From Streptomyces sp. NBC_01244 (lineage in GTDB: Bacteria; Actinomycetota; Actinomycetes; Streptomycetales; Streptomycetaceae), in the NCBI RefSeq assembly GCF_035987325.1, contig NZ_CP108488.1, forward strand, positions 4,340,001-4,404,000: DNA of 64,000 bases, given 5' to 3'. The notes beneath the pieces were generated by a model, which did no database searches, was not told the DNA's origin, and saw nothing but the letters and a program-made list of their open reading frames with translations. Position numbers and translations under genes: made by a program. Shown piece after piece: positions 1-7,800 of the stretch; the first letter of the stretch is position 1; each line of letters starts with the position of its first letter.

Positions 1-139
1 GGGTGCCGGCCGCGGCTCCCGCCGCGAAGAGCCTGAGCAGGTCGCGGCGGTCCACTCCGGCCGAGCGGGCACGGCCGCGCGCCCACTGGCGCAGGCGCGC
101 ACGGTCGTACTGGCTCTCGTCGGACAGGTCGAGGGGCAT
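1..139 (-). CDS. N-terminus of a TAT-exported molybdopterin (sulfite oxidase-like) oxidoreductase, partial
   Basis: Only the first 46 codons lie in the window. The gene reads off the left edge on the minus strand from an ATG at 137-139. The N-terminus is acidic, then arginine-rich, and leads into an RRDLLRLF twin-arginine-like motif (about residues 33-40) followed by alanines and glycines, which is the start of a TAT signal peptide. This order (DLSDE..YDR..RQW.RGRARS..VDRRDLLRL) is the pattern I know from Streptomyces sulfite oxidase-type molybdopterin enzymes. No catalytic domain is visible, so the enzyme assignment is inferred from the signal region alone. Any TAT-exported oxidoreductase would be an alternative. 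Confidence 0.5.
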   Translation of the reverse strand, partial: MPLDLSDESQYDRARLRQWARGRARSAGVDRRDLLRLFAAGAAAGT

Positions 140-284
140 GGCGGGACACTCCCTTGATCGCGATTCAGACGGACCCTAGGAGTCCGGCCCGGCGCGCGGG
201 AGCCTCTCTTCACGATGGCCACGAACCTTTAACACTGCCGCAATGTCCGGCCCGGTCAGGGCGGCTGGATCCTCAAGTGGCCCT

Positions 285-2762
285 CTAGGCAGGGAACTTG
301 CGGTTCACCCACCGGAAGGTGAACTCGATGAGGACGGCCGCGACGGCGGCGATGCCCACGGCGGTCCACGGCATCGCGGCGCCCTCCAGCTTGAGCTGGA
401 AGAAGTCCTGGAGCCAGGGCACGACGAGCACGATCAGGAACGCCCCGCCCATCGCGCCGACCAGGCCGACCCGCCACCACGTATAGGGGCGGGCGATGAT
501 CGCCAGGACCCACATCGAGGTCAGGAACAGCGCGAGCGTCGCGGCGCTGGTCTCGGCCTTGAGGGCGTCCGGGCCGGTGTAGTGGTGGCGGGCGATCACG
601 TACGTCACGAAGCAGGCGACGGCGGCGATGACCCCGCCCGGGATCGCGTACCGCATCACGCGTTTCACGAAGTGCGGCTTGGCCCGCTCCTTGTTGGGCG
701 CCAGCGCCAGGAAGAAGGCGGGGATGCCGATGGTCAGCGTGGACAGCAGCGTCAGGTGGCGCGGCAGGAAGGGGTACTCGACCTGGGAGCAGACCACCAA
801 CACGGCCAGCAGCACCGAGTAGACCGTCTTCGTGAGGAAGAGGGTGGCGACGCGGGTGATGTTGCCGATGACCCGGCGGCCTTCGGCGACCACCGAGGGC
901 AGGGTGGAGAAGCTGTTGTTGAGGAGGACGATCTGGGCGACGGCCCGGGTGGCCTCCGAGCCGGAGCCCATCGAGACGCCGATGTCGGCGTCCTTGAGCG
1001 CGAGCACGTCGTTGACCCCGTCGCCGGTCATCGCGACGGTGTGGCCCCGGGACTGGAGGGCGGCGACCATGTCTCGCTTCTGCTGCGGGGTGACCCGCCC
1101 GAAGACGGCGTTCCGGTCGAGGGCCTCGGCCATGGCGCCCTGGTCGGTGGGGAGCTTTCGCGCGTCGACGGTGTTCTCGGCGCCGGGCAGGCCGAGCTTC
1201 CCGGCGACCGCGCCGACCGAGACGGCGTTGTCCCCGGAGATGACCTTGGCCTTGACGTCCTGGTCCTCGAAGTAGCGCAGGGTGTCGGCGGCGTCGGGGC
1301 GCAGCCGCTGCTCCAGGACGATCAGGGCCGTCGGTTTGACCCCGGTGGCCACGGCCGGGTCGTCGAGTTCGCGGGCGGCACGGCCCAGCAGGAGGACCCG
1401 TAGGCCCTGTTCGTTGAGCTCGTTGATCTCCTCCAGGGCCGGGTCCCCGGCCGGGAGCAGCACGTCGGGGGCGCCGAGCAGCCAGGTGTTGTTCTCGCCG
1501 TCGCCCTCGCTGAAGCTGGCGCCGCTGTACTTGCGGGCGGAGGAGAAGGGCAGCGACTCGGTGCAGCGCCACTCGGCGCTGTCGGGGTAGGCGTCGATGA
1601 TCGCCTGGAGGCTGGCGTTGGGGCGCGGGTCGCTCTCGCCGAGCGCGCCGAGGACCTTCTTGACGTACGCGGCGTCCGCGCCGCCGAGCGGGCGGCACTC
1701 GGTGACGTCCATGCCGCCCTCGGTGAGGGTGCCGGTCTTGTCGAGGCAGACCACGTCCACGCGGGCGAGGCCCTCGATGGCGGGCAGCTCCTGCACCAGG
1801 CACTGCTTGCGGCCGAGCCGGATGACGCCGATGGCGAAGGCGACGGAGGTGAGGAGGACCAGGCCTTCGGGGATCATCGGGACGATGCCGCCGACGGTGC
1901 GGGCGATGGCGTCCTTGAGGTTGTTGTCCTTGACGATCAGCTGGCTGATGATCAGGCCGATGGAGGTCGGGATCATCATCCAGGTGACGTACTTGAGGAT
2001 GGTGGAGATGCCGGAGCGCAGCTCGGAGTGGACGAGCGTGAACCGGGAGGCCTCTTCGGCGAGCTGCGCGGCGTAGGCCTCGCGGCCGACCTTGGTGGCG
2101 GTGAAGGCGCCGCCGCCGGCGACGACGAACGAGCCGGACATGACGGGGTCGCCGGGCTTCTTCAGGACGGGGTCGGCTTCGCCGGTGAGGAGGGACTCGT
2201 CGATCTCCAGGCCGTCGGCCTCGCCGACGAGCCCGTCGACGACGACCTTGTCCCCGGGACCGAGCTCGATGACGTCGTCGAGGACGATCTCGGAGGTGGA
2301 GATCTCGGCGGTGCGGCCGTCGCGGCGGACGCTGGGTTTGGCCTCGCCGATGACGGCGAGGCTGTCCAGGGTCTTCTTGGCGCGCATTTCCTGGATGATG
2401 CCGATTCCGGTGTTCGCGATGATCACGAAGCCGAAGAGGCTGTCCTGGATCGGGGCGACGAAGAACATGACCACCCACAGGACGCCGATGATGGCGTTGA
2501 AGCGGGTGAAGACGTTCGCACGGACGATGTCGGCGGTGGAGCGGCTGCTGCGGACGGGGACGTCGTTGACGGCTCCGCGGGCGACGCGCTCGGCGACTTC
2601 GGCGGTGGTCAGCCCGGCCGGCTTGAACCGGGGTGCGGGCGGTCGGACCGGGTGTACGGGATCGAGCTCGGCCCCCGCGTCGATGGCGGTCCCGGCGGGT
2701 GCGGGGCCGACGCTGGCGCCCGGCTCCGGTCCCTCTGATTCGATCTGTGCCCGCTCCGTCAT
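285..2762 (-). CDS. P-type cation-transporting ATPase, CtpE-like
   Basis: An 825-residue P-type ATPase in the cytoplasmic membrane. The actuator motif appears as SLLTGEADPV (about residues 190-200), where many relatives have TGES. The phosphorylation motif CLDKTGTLTEG lies near residue 340 and the hinge motif MTGDGVNDVLALKDAD near residue 580. Hydrophobic segments flank the actuator domain, and a block of about six follows the HAD domain. The TGEA variant, the lack of N-terminal heavy-metal domains and the overall length fit CtpE, a calcium-linked ATPase described in mycobacteria. Substrate is therefore inferred to be a divalent cation such as calcium. It appears to be a single-gene unit. The ATG at 2760-2762 gives a plausible cytoplasmic N-terminus. 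Confidence 0.85.
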   Translation of the reverse strand: MTERAQIESEGPEPGASVGPAPAGTAIDAGAELDPVHPVRPPAPRFKPAGLTTAEVAERVARGAVNDVPVRSSRSTADIVRANVFTRFNAIIGVLWVVMFFVAPIQDSLFGFVIIANTGIGIIQEMRAKKTLDSLAVIGEAKPSVRRDGRTAEISTSEIVLDDVIELGPGDKVVVDGLVGEADGLEIDESLLTGEADPVLKKPGDPVMSGSFVVAGGGAFTATKVGREAYAAQLAEEASRFTLVHSELRSGISTILKYVTWMMIPTSIGLIISQLIVKDNNLKDAIARTVGGIVPMIPEGLVLLTSVAFAIGVIRLGRKQCLVQELPAIEGLARVDVVCLDKTGTLTEGGMDVTECRPLGGADAAYVKKVLGALGESDPRPNASLQAIIDAYPDSAEWRCTESLPFSSARKYSGASFSEGDGENNTWLLGAPDVLLPAGDPALEEINELNEQGLRVLLLGRAARELDDPAVATGVKPTALIVLEQRLRPDAADTLRYFEDQDVKAKVISGDNAVSVGAVAGKLGLPGAENTVDARKLPTDQGAMAEALDRNAVFGRVTPQQKRDMVAALQSRGHTVAMTGDGVNDVLALKDADIGVSMGSGSEATRAVAQIVLLNNSFSTLPSVVAEGRRVIGNITRVATLFLTKTVYSVLLAVLVVCSQVEYPFLPRHLTLLSTLTIGIPAFFLALAPNKERAKPHFVKRVMRYAIPGGVIAAVACFVTYVIARHHYTGPDALKAETSAATLALFLTSMWVLAIIARPYTWWRVGLVGAMGGAFLIVLVVPWLQDFFQLKLEGAAMPWTAVGIAAVAAVLIEFTFRWVNRKFPA

Positions 2763-2900
2763 GGTTTCGACGGTAAAGGGGGATCCAACGGTTCACCCGC
2801 CGAAAGGTATGAAGATCAGACTTCGGGATGAGTCGAATCGTCCGCTGGTAGCCCCTTCGCCCGACCCGGTGCGGCGCGCCGGGCACGTGCGGCGCCGTTT

Positions 2901-2957
2901 CCAGGGGGCTCCGCCCCCGGACCCCCGCGCCTCAAACGCCGGCGAGGCTGGATTTGA
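2901..2957. repeat. Intergenic REP-like repeat (CTCAAACGCCGG family)
   Basis: A GGGGGCTCCGCCCCC hairpin is followed by the core CTCAAACGCCGGCGAGGCTGGA. The same core recurs between genes at about 6.95, 13.16, 30.9, 31.0, 31.2, 46.66 and 46.9 kb. It sits just downstream of the stop codon of the DUF2530 gene, where it can fold and act as a transcription terminator. Confidence 0.7.
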
Positions 2958-2961
2958 CGGG

Positions 2962-3261
2962 CTAGCCCGCCTGGGGAGACGGGCCCGCCGGGGTGTCTTC
3001 GTTCCGGGCGGCCAGCTCGGCCGCGTGGCGCTTCAGGGCCGCGTCACGGCCGCGGACGTACCAGAGGCCGATGAGGCCGAGGACCCCGCCGACCGCGCAG
3101 GTCCACACCCACCACAGCATGCCGCGGTCCGCGAACCACCCGTAGAAGGGGAGCTGGAGGAGGAAGAGGGCGAACCAGATGATCGTGCCGCCCGCGACGG
3201 TGCCGACGATCGGACCCTCGAGGGGCTCGGGGGCCTCGTGCTGCGCAGTCCATTTCGCCAT
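2962..3261 (-). CDS. DUF2530 small membrane protein
   Basis: A 99-residue protein starting at ATG 3259-3261 (MAKWTAQHEAPEPLEGP). It has two transmembrane segments, about residues 22-42 and 52-70, separated by FYGWFADRG, followed by a basic cytoplasmic tail. The EAPEPLEGP start and the WYVRGRDAA motif after the second helix are hallmarks of DUF2530, a family of actinobacterial membrane proteins with no known function. The frame stays open further upstream, but those residues do not resemble the family, so the internal ATG is preferred. It is divergent from the NCS2 permease about 140 bp away. Confidence 0.8.
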   Translation of the reverse strand: MAKWTAQHEAPEPLEGPIVGTVAGGTIIWFALFLLQLPFYGWFADRGMLWWVWTCAVGGVLGLIGLWYVRGRDAALKRHAAELAARNEDTPAGPSPQAG

Positions 3262-3397
3262 GGGGACAAGTCTAGGCCGGTCGGCGGAGGGTCTACGCGC
3301 GGAGATAGACGCTCCTTCGTTCATGTGTTCATACTGAAACGGTTTGGGCTTGGCCCGTTTTCGTCGTATGAAACCACCACCGAGGACCAGGACCCCC

Positions 3398-4804
3398 ATG
3401 AGCACGTCGGCCCCCGTGGACCGCTACTTCAAGATCTCCGAGCGCGGCTCGACCATCGGCCGCGAGGTCCGCGGCGGGTTCGCCACCTTCTTCGCGATGG
3501 CCTACATCATCGTGCTGAACCCGATCATCCTGGGCAGCGCGAAGGACATGTACGGCAACCAGCTCGACGGCGGCCAGCTGGTCACCGCCACCGTGCTGAC
3601 CGCGGCCTTCACCACCCTCCTGATGGGCGTGATCGGCAACGTCCCGATCGCCCTCGCGGCCGGCCTCGGCGTCAACACCGTCGTCGCCCTCCAGCTCGCC
3701 CCGCGCATGAGCTGGCCCGACGCCATGGGCATGGTGGTCCTGGCGGGCTTCGTGGTGATGCTGCTGGTCGCCACCGGCCTGCGCGAGCGGGTCATGAACG
3801 CGGTCCCGGTCGGCCTGCGCAAGGGCATCGCCATCGGCATCGGCCTGTTCATCCTGCTGATCGGCCTGGTCGACTCGGGCTTCGTCACCCGCATCCCGGA
3901 CCTCGCGCACACCACGGTCCCGATCCAGCTCGGCGGCAACGGCCACCTGCACGGCTGGCCCGTCCTGATCTTCGTGGTCGGCGTCCTGCTGACGCTCACC
4001 CTGATCATCCGCAAGACCCCCGGCGCGATCCTGATCTCCATCGTGGCCATGACCGTCACCGCCCTGGTGATCCAGCTGATCACCAAGCTCCCGGACGCCG
4101 CCTGGGGCCTGACGGTCCCCGAGTGGCCGGGCAACCCGGTGGCCGCGCCCGACTTCGGCCTCATCGGCCAGGTCAGCCTGTTCGGCGGCTTCGGCAAGGT
4201 CGGCATGCTCACGGGCATCCTGTTCGTCTTCACCGTGCTGCTGTCCTGCTTCTTCGACGCGATGGGCACCATCCTCGGCGTCGGCGACGAGGCGAAGCTG
4301 ACGAAGCCGGACGGCTCCTTCCCCGGCATCAACCGGGTCCTGTTCGTGGACGGCATGGCCGTCGCCGCGGGCGGCGCCTCCTCCTCCTCGGCCACCACCT
4401 GCTTCGTGGAGTCCACGGCCGGCGTCGGCGAGGGCGCCAGGACGGGCCTGGCGAACATCGTGACGGGCGGCCTCTTCACCGTGTCGCTGTTCCTCACGCC
4501 GCTCGCCACGATGGTCCCCTCGCAGGCGGCCACGCCCGCTCTCGTCGCGGTCGGCTTCCTGATCATGGCCGGCTCGGTCAGGGACATCGACTGGAACGAC
4601 TTCACGATCGCCGTCCCGGCCTTCCTGGCCATGGTGATGATGCCGTTCACGTACTCGATCACCAACGGCATCGGCATCGGCTTCGTGGCCTTCTCCGTAC
4701 TGCGGCTGGCGACCGGCCGGGGCCGCGAGGTCCCGGTGGCCATGTACATCGTGTCGGCGGTCTTCGTCTTCTACTACGCGATGCCGGCCCTGGGCCTCAC
4801 GTAA
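3398..4804 (+). CDS. NCS2 family purine permease (AzgA type)
   Basis: A 468-residue polytopic membrane protein of the nucleobase:cation symporter-2 family, AzgA branch (hypoxanthine/guanine/adenine uptake). Diagnostic stretches are the NPIILGSAKD segment after the first helix, the PIALAAGLGVN helix and FFDAMGTILGVGDEA in the second half, together with about 12 hydrophobic helices. An ATG at 3398 (MSTSAPVDRYF) matches the family start. An ATG at 3368 would add ten proline- and arginine-rich residues and is less likely. The stop overlaps the convergent ribbon-helix-helix gene by 8 bp. The exact purine transported cannot be read from the sequence. Confidence 0.85.
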   Translation: MSTSAPVDRYFKISERGSTIGREVRGGFATFFAMAYIIVLNPIILGSAKDMYGNQLDGGQLVTATVLTAAFTTLLMGVIGNVPIALAAGLGVNTVVALQLAPRMSWPDAMGMVVLAGFVVMLLVATGLRERVMNAVPVGLRKGIAIGIGLFILLIGLVDSGFVTRIPDLAHTTVPIQLGGNGHLHGWPVLIFVVGVLLTLTLIIRKTPGAILISIVAMTVTALVIQLITKLPDAAWGLTVPEWPGNPVAAPDFGLIGQVSLFGGFGKVGMLTGILFVFTVLLSCFFDAMGTILGVGDEAKLTKPDGSFPGINRVLFVDGMAVAAGGASSSSATTCFVESTAGVGEGARTGLANIVTGGLFTVSLFLTPLATMVPSQAATPALVAVGFLIMAGSVRDIDWNDFTIAVPAFLAMVMMPFTYSITNGIGIGFVAFSVLRLATGRGREVPVAMYIVSAVFVFYYAMPALGLT

Positions 4805-4979
4805 GGCCGTAGAACTTCTCCGTCTCGTCGACGGCCGCCTTGAAGCGTTCGTCGAAATCGTCGCGAATGAGCGTCCGGACCACATAGTCCTGGACGCTCA
4901 TTCCTCGTTTGGCGGCATGAGTCCGGAGCCTGTCGAGGAGCTCCCCGTCTATGCGCATGCTCAGCACATGTGTCCCCAT
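4797..4979 (-). CDS. Small ribbon-helix-helix DNA-binding protein
   Basis: A 60-residue protein starting at ATG 4977-4979. The N-terminal strand HVLSMRIDGELLDRL and the helices LRTHAAKRGMSVQDYVVRTLIRDDF form a classic MetJ/Arc (CopG-like) ribbon-helix-helix fold, followed by a short acidic tail. Such proteins bind DNA as dimers and often act as antitoxins, but no toxin-like gene is adjacent. It lies between the convergent permease, which it overlaps by 8 bp, and the divergent marR-MFS operon. It may regulate its own promoter or act as a standalone repressor. Confidence 0.65.
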   Translation of the reverse strand: MGTHVLSMRIDGELLDRLRTHAAKRGMSVQDYVVRTLIRDDFDERFKAAVDETEKFYGLT

Positions 4980-5073
4980 GCCGAAAGAGTCGGGGCACAG
5001 GGCATGGACGCGTGTCACTTTCCGGAGCCGACTCACCCGTACGAGTGACACCAGATAAGTGGTGTTCCTTAGG

Positions 5074-5093
5074 TAGAGTAATGAGTTACTCTA
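5074..5093. promoter_or_regulatory. Perfect 8-bp-arm dyad, likely MarR operator
   Basis: TAGAGTAA and TTACTCTA are perfect inverted arms around a TGAG spacer, giving a 20-bp dyad of the size MarR dimers bind. It covers the upstream in-frame ATG at 5081 and ends 5 bp before the ATG at 5099. That argues for 5099 as the real start and for autorepression at this site. Confidence 0.7.
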
Positions 5094-5098
5094 AAGAC

Positions 5099-5536
5099 AT
5101 GCATGACCTTTCCCATGGTGACGACGCAGCCGCCGTGAACGACCTCCGCTCCGCCGTCATGCGGCTGGGCCGGCGCCTCAAGCACCAGCGCGTCGACGAA
5201 TCGCTGAGCCCGACCGAGATGTCGGTGCTCGGCACCCTCGCCCGCTGCGGCCAGGCCACCCCCGGTGAGCTGGCCCGGCGCGAGCACGTGCAGCCGCCGT
5301 CCATGACGCGCATCGTCGCGTTGCTGGAAGCCAAGGGACTGGTCACGCTGGAACCGCACCCCGACGACCGCCGCCAGAAGGTGGTCCGCCAGACGGAGGA
5401 GGCCGAAGCGATGCTCGAAGAGAGCCGTCGCAAGCGCAACGCCTTCCTCGCCGGGCTCGCGGCCGAGCTGACCGAGGACGAATGGGCGAAGCTGCGCGAA
5501 GCCGCGCCCGTCCTGGACAAGCTCGCGCACCTATAG
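5099..5536 (+). CDS. MarR family transcriptional regulator
   Basis: A winged helix-turn-helix regulator of 145 residues if started at ATG 5099 (MHDLSHGDD), or 151 from ATG 5081. The MarR core is clear. SPTEMSVLGTLARCGQATPGELARRE is followed by the recognition helix QPPSMTRIVALLEAKGLV and then the wing PHPDDRRQKVV. The N- and C-terminal helices form the dimer interface. I prefer 5099 because the 20-bp dyad at 5074-5093 overlaps the earlier ATG. It is followed 25 bp downstream by an MFS exporter, so this is the common arrangement in which the regulator represses its own efflux operon. The ligand is not predictable. Confidence 0.85.
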   Translation: MHDLSHGDDAAAVNDLRSAVMRLGRRLKHQRVDESLSPTEMSVLGTLARCGQATPGELARREHVQPPSMTRIVALLEAKGLVTLEPHPDDRRQKVVRQTEEAEAMLEESRRKRNAFLAGLAAELTEDEWAKLREAAPVLDKLAHL

Positions 5537-5561
5537 GAACGACGCCAGGAGGCGACCCCTT

Positions 5562-6920
5562 TTGAGTACGGGACCCGGAGCAGACTCCGCCCCCGGCCAC
5601 ACACCCACCACTACGCGCACGCACCGCACGTCCAAGAACGCGCGGAACAAGAACTCGATGTTCAGCTCGCTGAAGATCCGGAACTACCGGCTCTTCGCCA
5701 CGGGCCAGGTCGTCTCGAACACCGGCACCTGGATGCAGCGCATCGCACAGGACTGGCTGGTCCTGTCGCTGACCGGATCCGCCTCGGCGGTCGGCATCAC
5801 CATCGCGCTGCAGTTCCTGCCGATGATGCTGTTCGGGCTCTACGGAGGCGTACTCGCCGACCGGCTCCCCAAGCGGCCGCTGCTGCTCTGCACCCAGGCG
5901 GCCATGGGCCTCACCGGCCTCGCACTCGGTGTCCTCACCCTCGCCGGCCACGTCAACGTCTGGCACGTCTACCTCGCGGCCTTCCTCCTCGGCCTGGTCA
6001 CCGTCGTGGACAACCCGGCCCGGCAGACCTTCGTCTCCGAGATGGTCGGCAAGGACCAGGTGGCCAACGCGGTCAGCCTGAACTCGGCCAACTTCCAGTC
6101 CGCGCGACTGGTCGGCCCCGCCATCGCCGGTGTCCTCATCACCGCCGTCGGCTCCGGCTGGGCCTTCCTGCTCAACGGCCTGTCCTTCGCGGCGCCGATC
6201 GCGGCCCTGCTGCTGATGCGGACCCGCGAACTGCACCAGGTCGAGGTCCAGCCCCGCGCGAAGGGCCAGCTCCGCGAAGGCCTGCGGTACGTCGCCGGGC
6301 GGCCCGAGCTGATCTGGCCGATCGTGCTCGTCGGCTTCATCGGCACCTTCGGCTTCAACTTCCCGATCTGGCTGTCCGCCTTCGTCAGCAAGGTCTTCCA
6401 CGGCGACGCGGGCACGTACGGGCTCTTCAACACCCTGATCGCGGCGGGCTCCCTGGCGGGTGCCCTGCTGGCGGCCCGGCGGGGCCTGTCCCGCCTGCGG
6501 CTGCTGGTCGCGGCGGCGGTGCTCTTCTCCGTCCTCCTGCTCGTGACGGCCTTCGCGCCGAGCTTCTGGCTGTTCGCGGCGCTGCTGGTCCCCCTCGGGG
6601 TCTTCGGCCTGACGGTGAACGTCACCGCCAACTCCAGCGTCCAGATGGCCACCGACCCCGAGATGCGGGGCCGGGTGATGGCCCTGTTCATGATGGTCTT
6701 CACCGGCGGCACCCCCATCGGCGCCCCGCTGGTCGGCTGGGTCACGGACACCTACGGCGCGCGGATCGGCATGGCCGCGGGCGGAGCGGTCTCCCTGGCC
6801 GCCGCCGTCACGATCGGCCTCGTCCTCTCGCGCATCGGCAACCTCCGCCTCAGCGTGAACCGCCACGGCGTGACCTTCGTGCCCTCGGACCGCCGCCGCC
6901 AGCTGGCGACGGCGGCGTAG
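5562..6920 (+). CDS. MFS transporter, DHA3-like (transmembrane secretion effector type)
   Basis: A 452-residue major facilitator protein. The TTG start at 5562 is supported by an AGGAGG 9 nt upstream (5547-5552). After a roughly 35-residue hydrophilic leader comes FSSLKIRNYRLFATGQVVSNTGTWMQRIAQDWLVL, the opening typical of the DHA3/MFS_3 group. ADRLPKRPLLL forms the loop 2-3 motif and about 12 helices follow. It ends in a basic tail. It is co-transcribed with the MarR gene, which suggests export of a small toxic molecule that is the MarR ligand. The 25-bp stem at 6941-6993 terminates the operon. Confidence 0.85.
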   Translation: MSTGPGADSAPGHTPTTTRTHRTSKNARNKNSMFSSLKIRNYRLFATGQVVSNTGTWMQRIAQDWLVLSLTGSASAVGITIALQFLPMMLFGLYGGVLADRLPKRPLLLCTQAAMGLTGLALGVLTLAGHVNVWHVYLAAFLLGLVTVVDNPARQTFVSEMVGKDQVANAVSLNSANFQSARLVGPAIAGVLITAVGSGWAFLLNGLSFAAPIAALLLMRTRELHQVEVQPRAKGQLREGLRYVAGRPELIWPIVLVGFIGTFGFNFPIWLSAFVSKVFHGDAGTYGLFNTLIAAGSLAGALLAARRGLSRLRLLVAAAVLFSVLLLVTAFAPSFWLFAALLVPLGVFGLTVNVTANSSVQMATDPEMRGRVMALFMMVFTGGTPIGAPLVGWVTDTYGARIGMAAGGAVSLAAAVTIGLVLSRIGNLRLSVNRHGVTFVPSDRRRQLATAA

Positions 6921-6940
6921 CGCCTCGCGGTGCCTGAGGG

Positions 6941-6993
6941 CGCCTCGAACGCCGGCGGGGCTGGAAAATCCAGCCCCGCCGGCGTTTGAGGCG
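6941..6993. terminator. Strong hairpin terminator from paired REP-like repeats
   Basis: Two inverted copies of the CGCC(T)C(G/A)AACGCCGGCGGGGCTGG repeat face each other (6941-6965 and 6969-6993). They make a 25-bp stem with one G-U wobble and a 3-nt AAA loop. A third half-copy follows at about 6999-7022. The position is just after the MFS stop codon. Confidence 0.75.
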
Positions 6994-7086
6994 ATCTTTC
7001 AGCCCCGCCGGCGTTCGAGGAGCGGGGCTCCGGGGGCCGGCCCCGGTAACGGCGCCGCACCGGGCACCCGCCGCTAGGCTCGGGCC

Positions 7087-7677
7087 ATGAGACTGTTCGC
7101 AGCCGTCATCCCGCCCGAGGCGGCCATCGCGGAACTGGCCGAGGCCGTGCGCGACCTGCGCGACGACCACCTCCGCTGGACCGCGGAAGCGGGCTGGCAC
7201 TTCACCCTCGCCTTCATGGGCGAGGTACGGGAGGAGCTGCTCCCCGAGCTCCACACCCGCCTCGCCCGCGCCGCCGCGCACACCGCACCCTTCCCGCTCC
7301 GGATCCACGGCTCCGGCCACTTCGGCCACCGCTCCCTGTGGGCCGGCGCCGCCGGCGACCTCGACGCCCTGCGCATGCTCGCCGAGCGCGCCGACGCCGC
7401 CGCCCGGCGCTCCGGGGTGCCCATGGACCAGCACCACCGCTACACCGCCCACCTCACCCTCGGCCGGCTCCGCGACGAGCGGCACGACGTCCGCCCCTAC
7501 TGCACGGCCCTGGCCTCCTTCGAGGGCACCGCCTGGCAGGTCGGCGAGCTCAGCCTGGTCCGCAGCAACCTGCCCGACTCCGGCGTCCCCGGCGAGCAGC
7601 CCCGCTACGAGGTCGTCGGCTCGTGGGAACTGGGAGAGCCCGCCCCTCCGTACGAAGGGCGGGCCCGCTCGCGTTAG
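7087..7677 (+). CDS. thpR: RNA 2',3'-cyclic phosphodiesterase (2H family)
   Basis: A 196-residue cytosolic 2H phosphoesterase. Both catalytic His-x-Thr motifs are present: HFTLAFMG (about residues 38-45) and HLTLGRLR (about residues 122-129). The protein begins MRLFAAVIPPE, the normal start of bacterial ThpR/LigT proteins. The family hydrolyses 2',3'-cyclic phosphate ends of RNA and can ligate 2'-5' tRNA halves in reverse. The length is normal. A GC-rich hairpin at 7638-7664 overlaps the last codons and may terminate transcription. It stands alone with no pathway context. Confidence 0.9.
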   Translation: MRLFAAVIPPEAAIAELAEAVRDLRDDHLRWTAEAGWHFTLAFMGEVREELLPELHTRLARAAAHTAPFPLRIHGSGHFGHRSLWAGAAGDLDALRMLAERADAAARRSGVPMDQHHRYTAHLTLGRLRDERHDVRPYCTALASFEGTAWQVGELSLVRSNLPDSGVPGEQPRYEVVGSWELGEPAPPYEGRARSR

Positions 7678-7686
7678 GCTCGACGG

Positions 7687-7776
7687 GTGGATCCCAAGAC
7701 CAGAAACCGCGTCATGGCCGGTGTGCTCGTACTGATGTTCGTCGTGGTGGCCGTGGCCGCCGCCGTGGGCCAGTAG
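7687..7776 (+). CDS. Tiny single-span membrane protein (29 aa)
   Basis: A 29-codon frame begins at GTG 7687 and stops at TAG 7774-7776. The product starts MDPKTRNR, which is hydrophilic and basic, and continues into one hydrophobic helix rich in Val, Leu and Ala that ends at GQ. Charged residues precede the helix, consistent with an N-in single-span peptide. It follows thpR by 9 bp and codon third positions are G/C-rich. I recall similar very short membrane peptides in streptomycete genomes, but no function. It is too short for homology to be certain. Confidence 0.5.
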   Translation: MDPKTRNRVMAGVLVLMFVVVAVAAAVGQ

Positions 7777-7800
7777 GACGGCGGGCCCGCCGGGCGGCTC

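Noticed and set aside
2092..4812. 906-codon plus-strand frame covering part of the P-type ATPase and the NCS2 permease
   Set aside because: It is a shadow of real genes. The composition is Arg/Pro/His-rich and no domain is visible.
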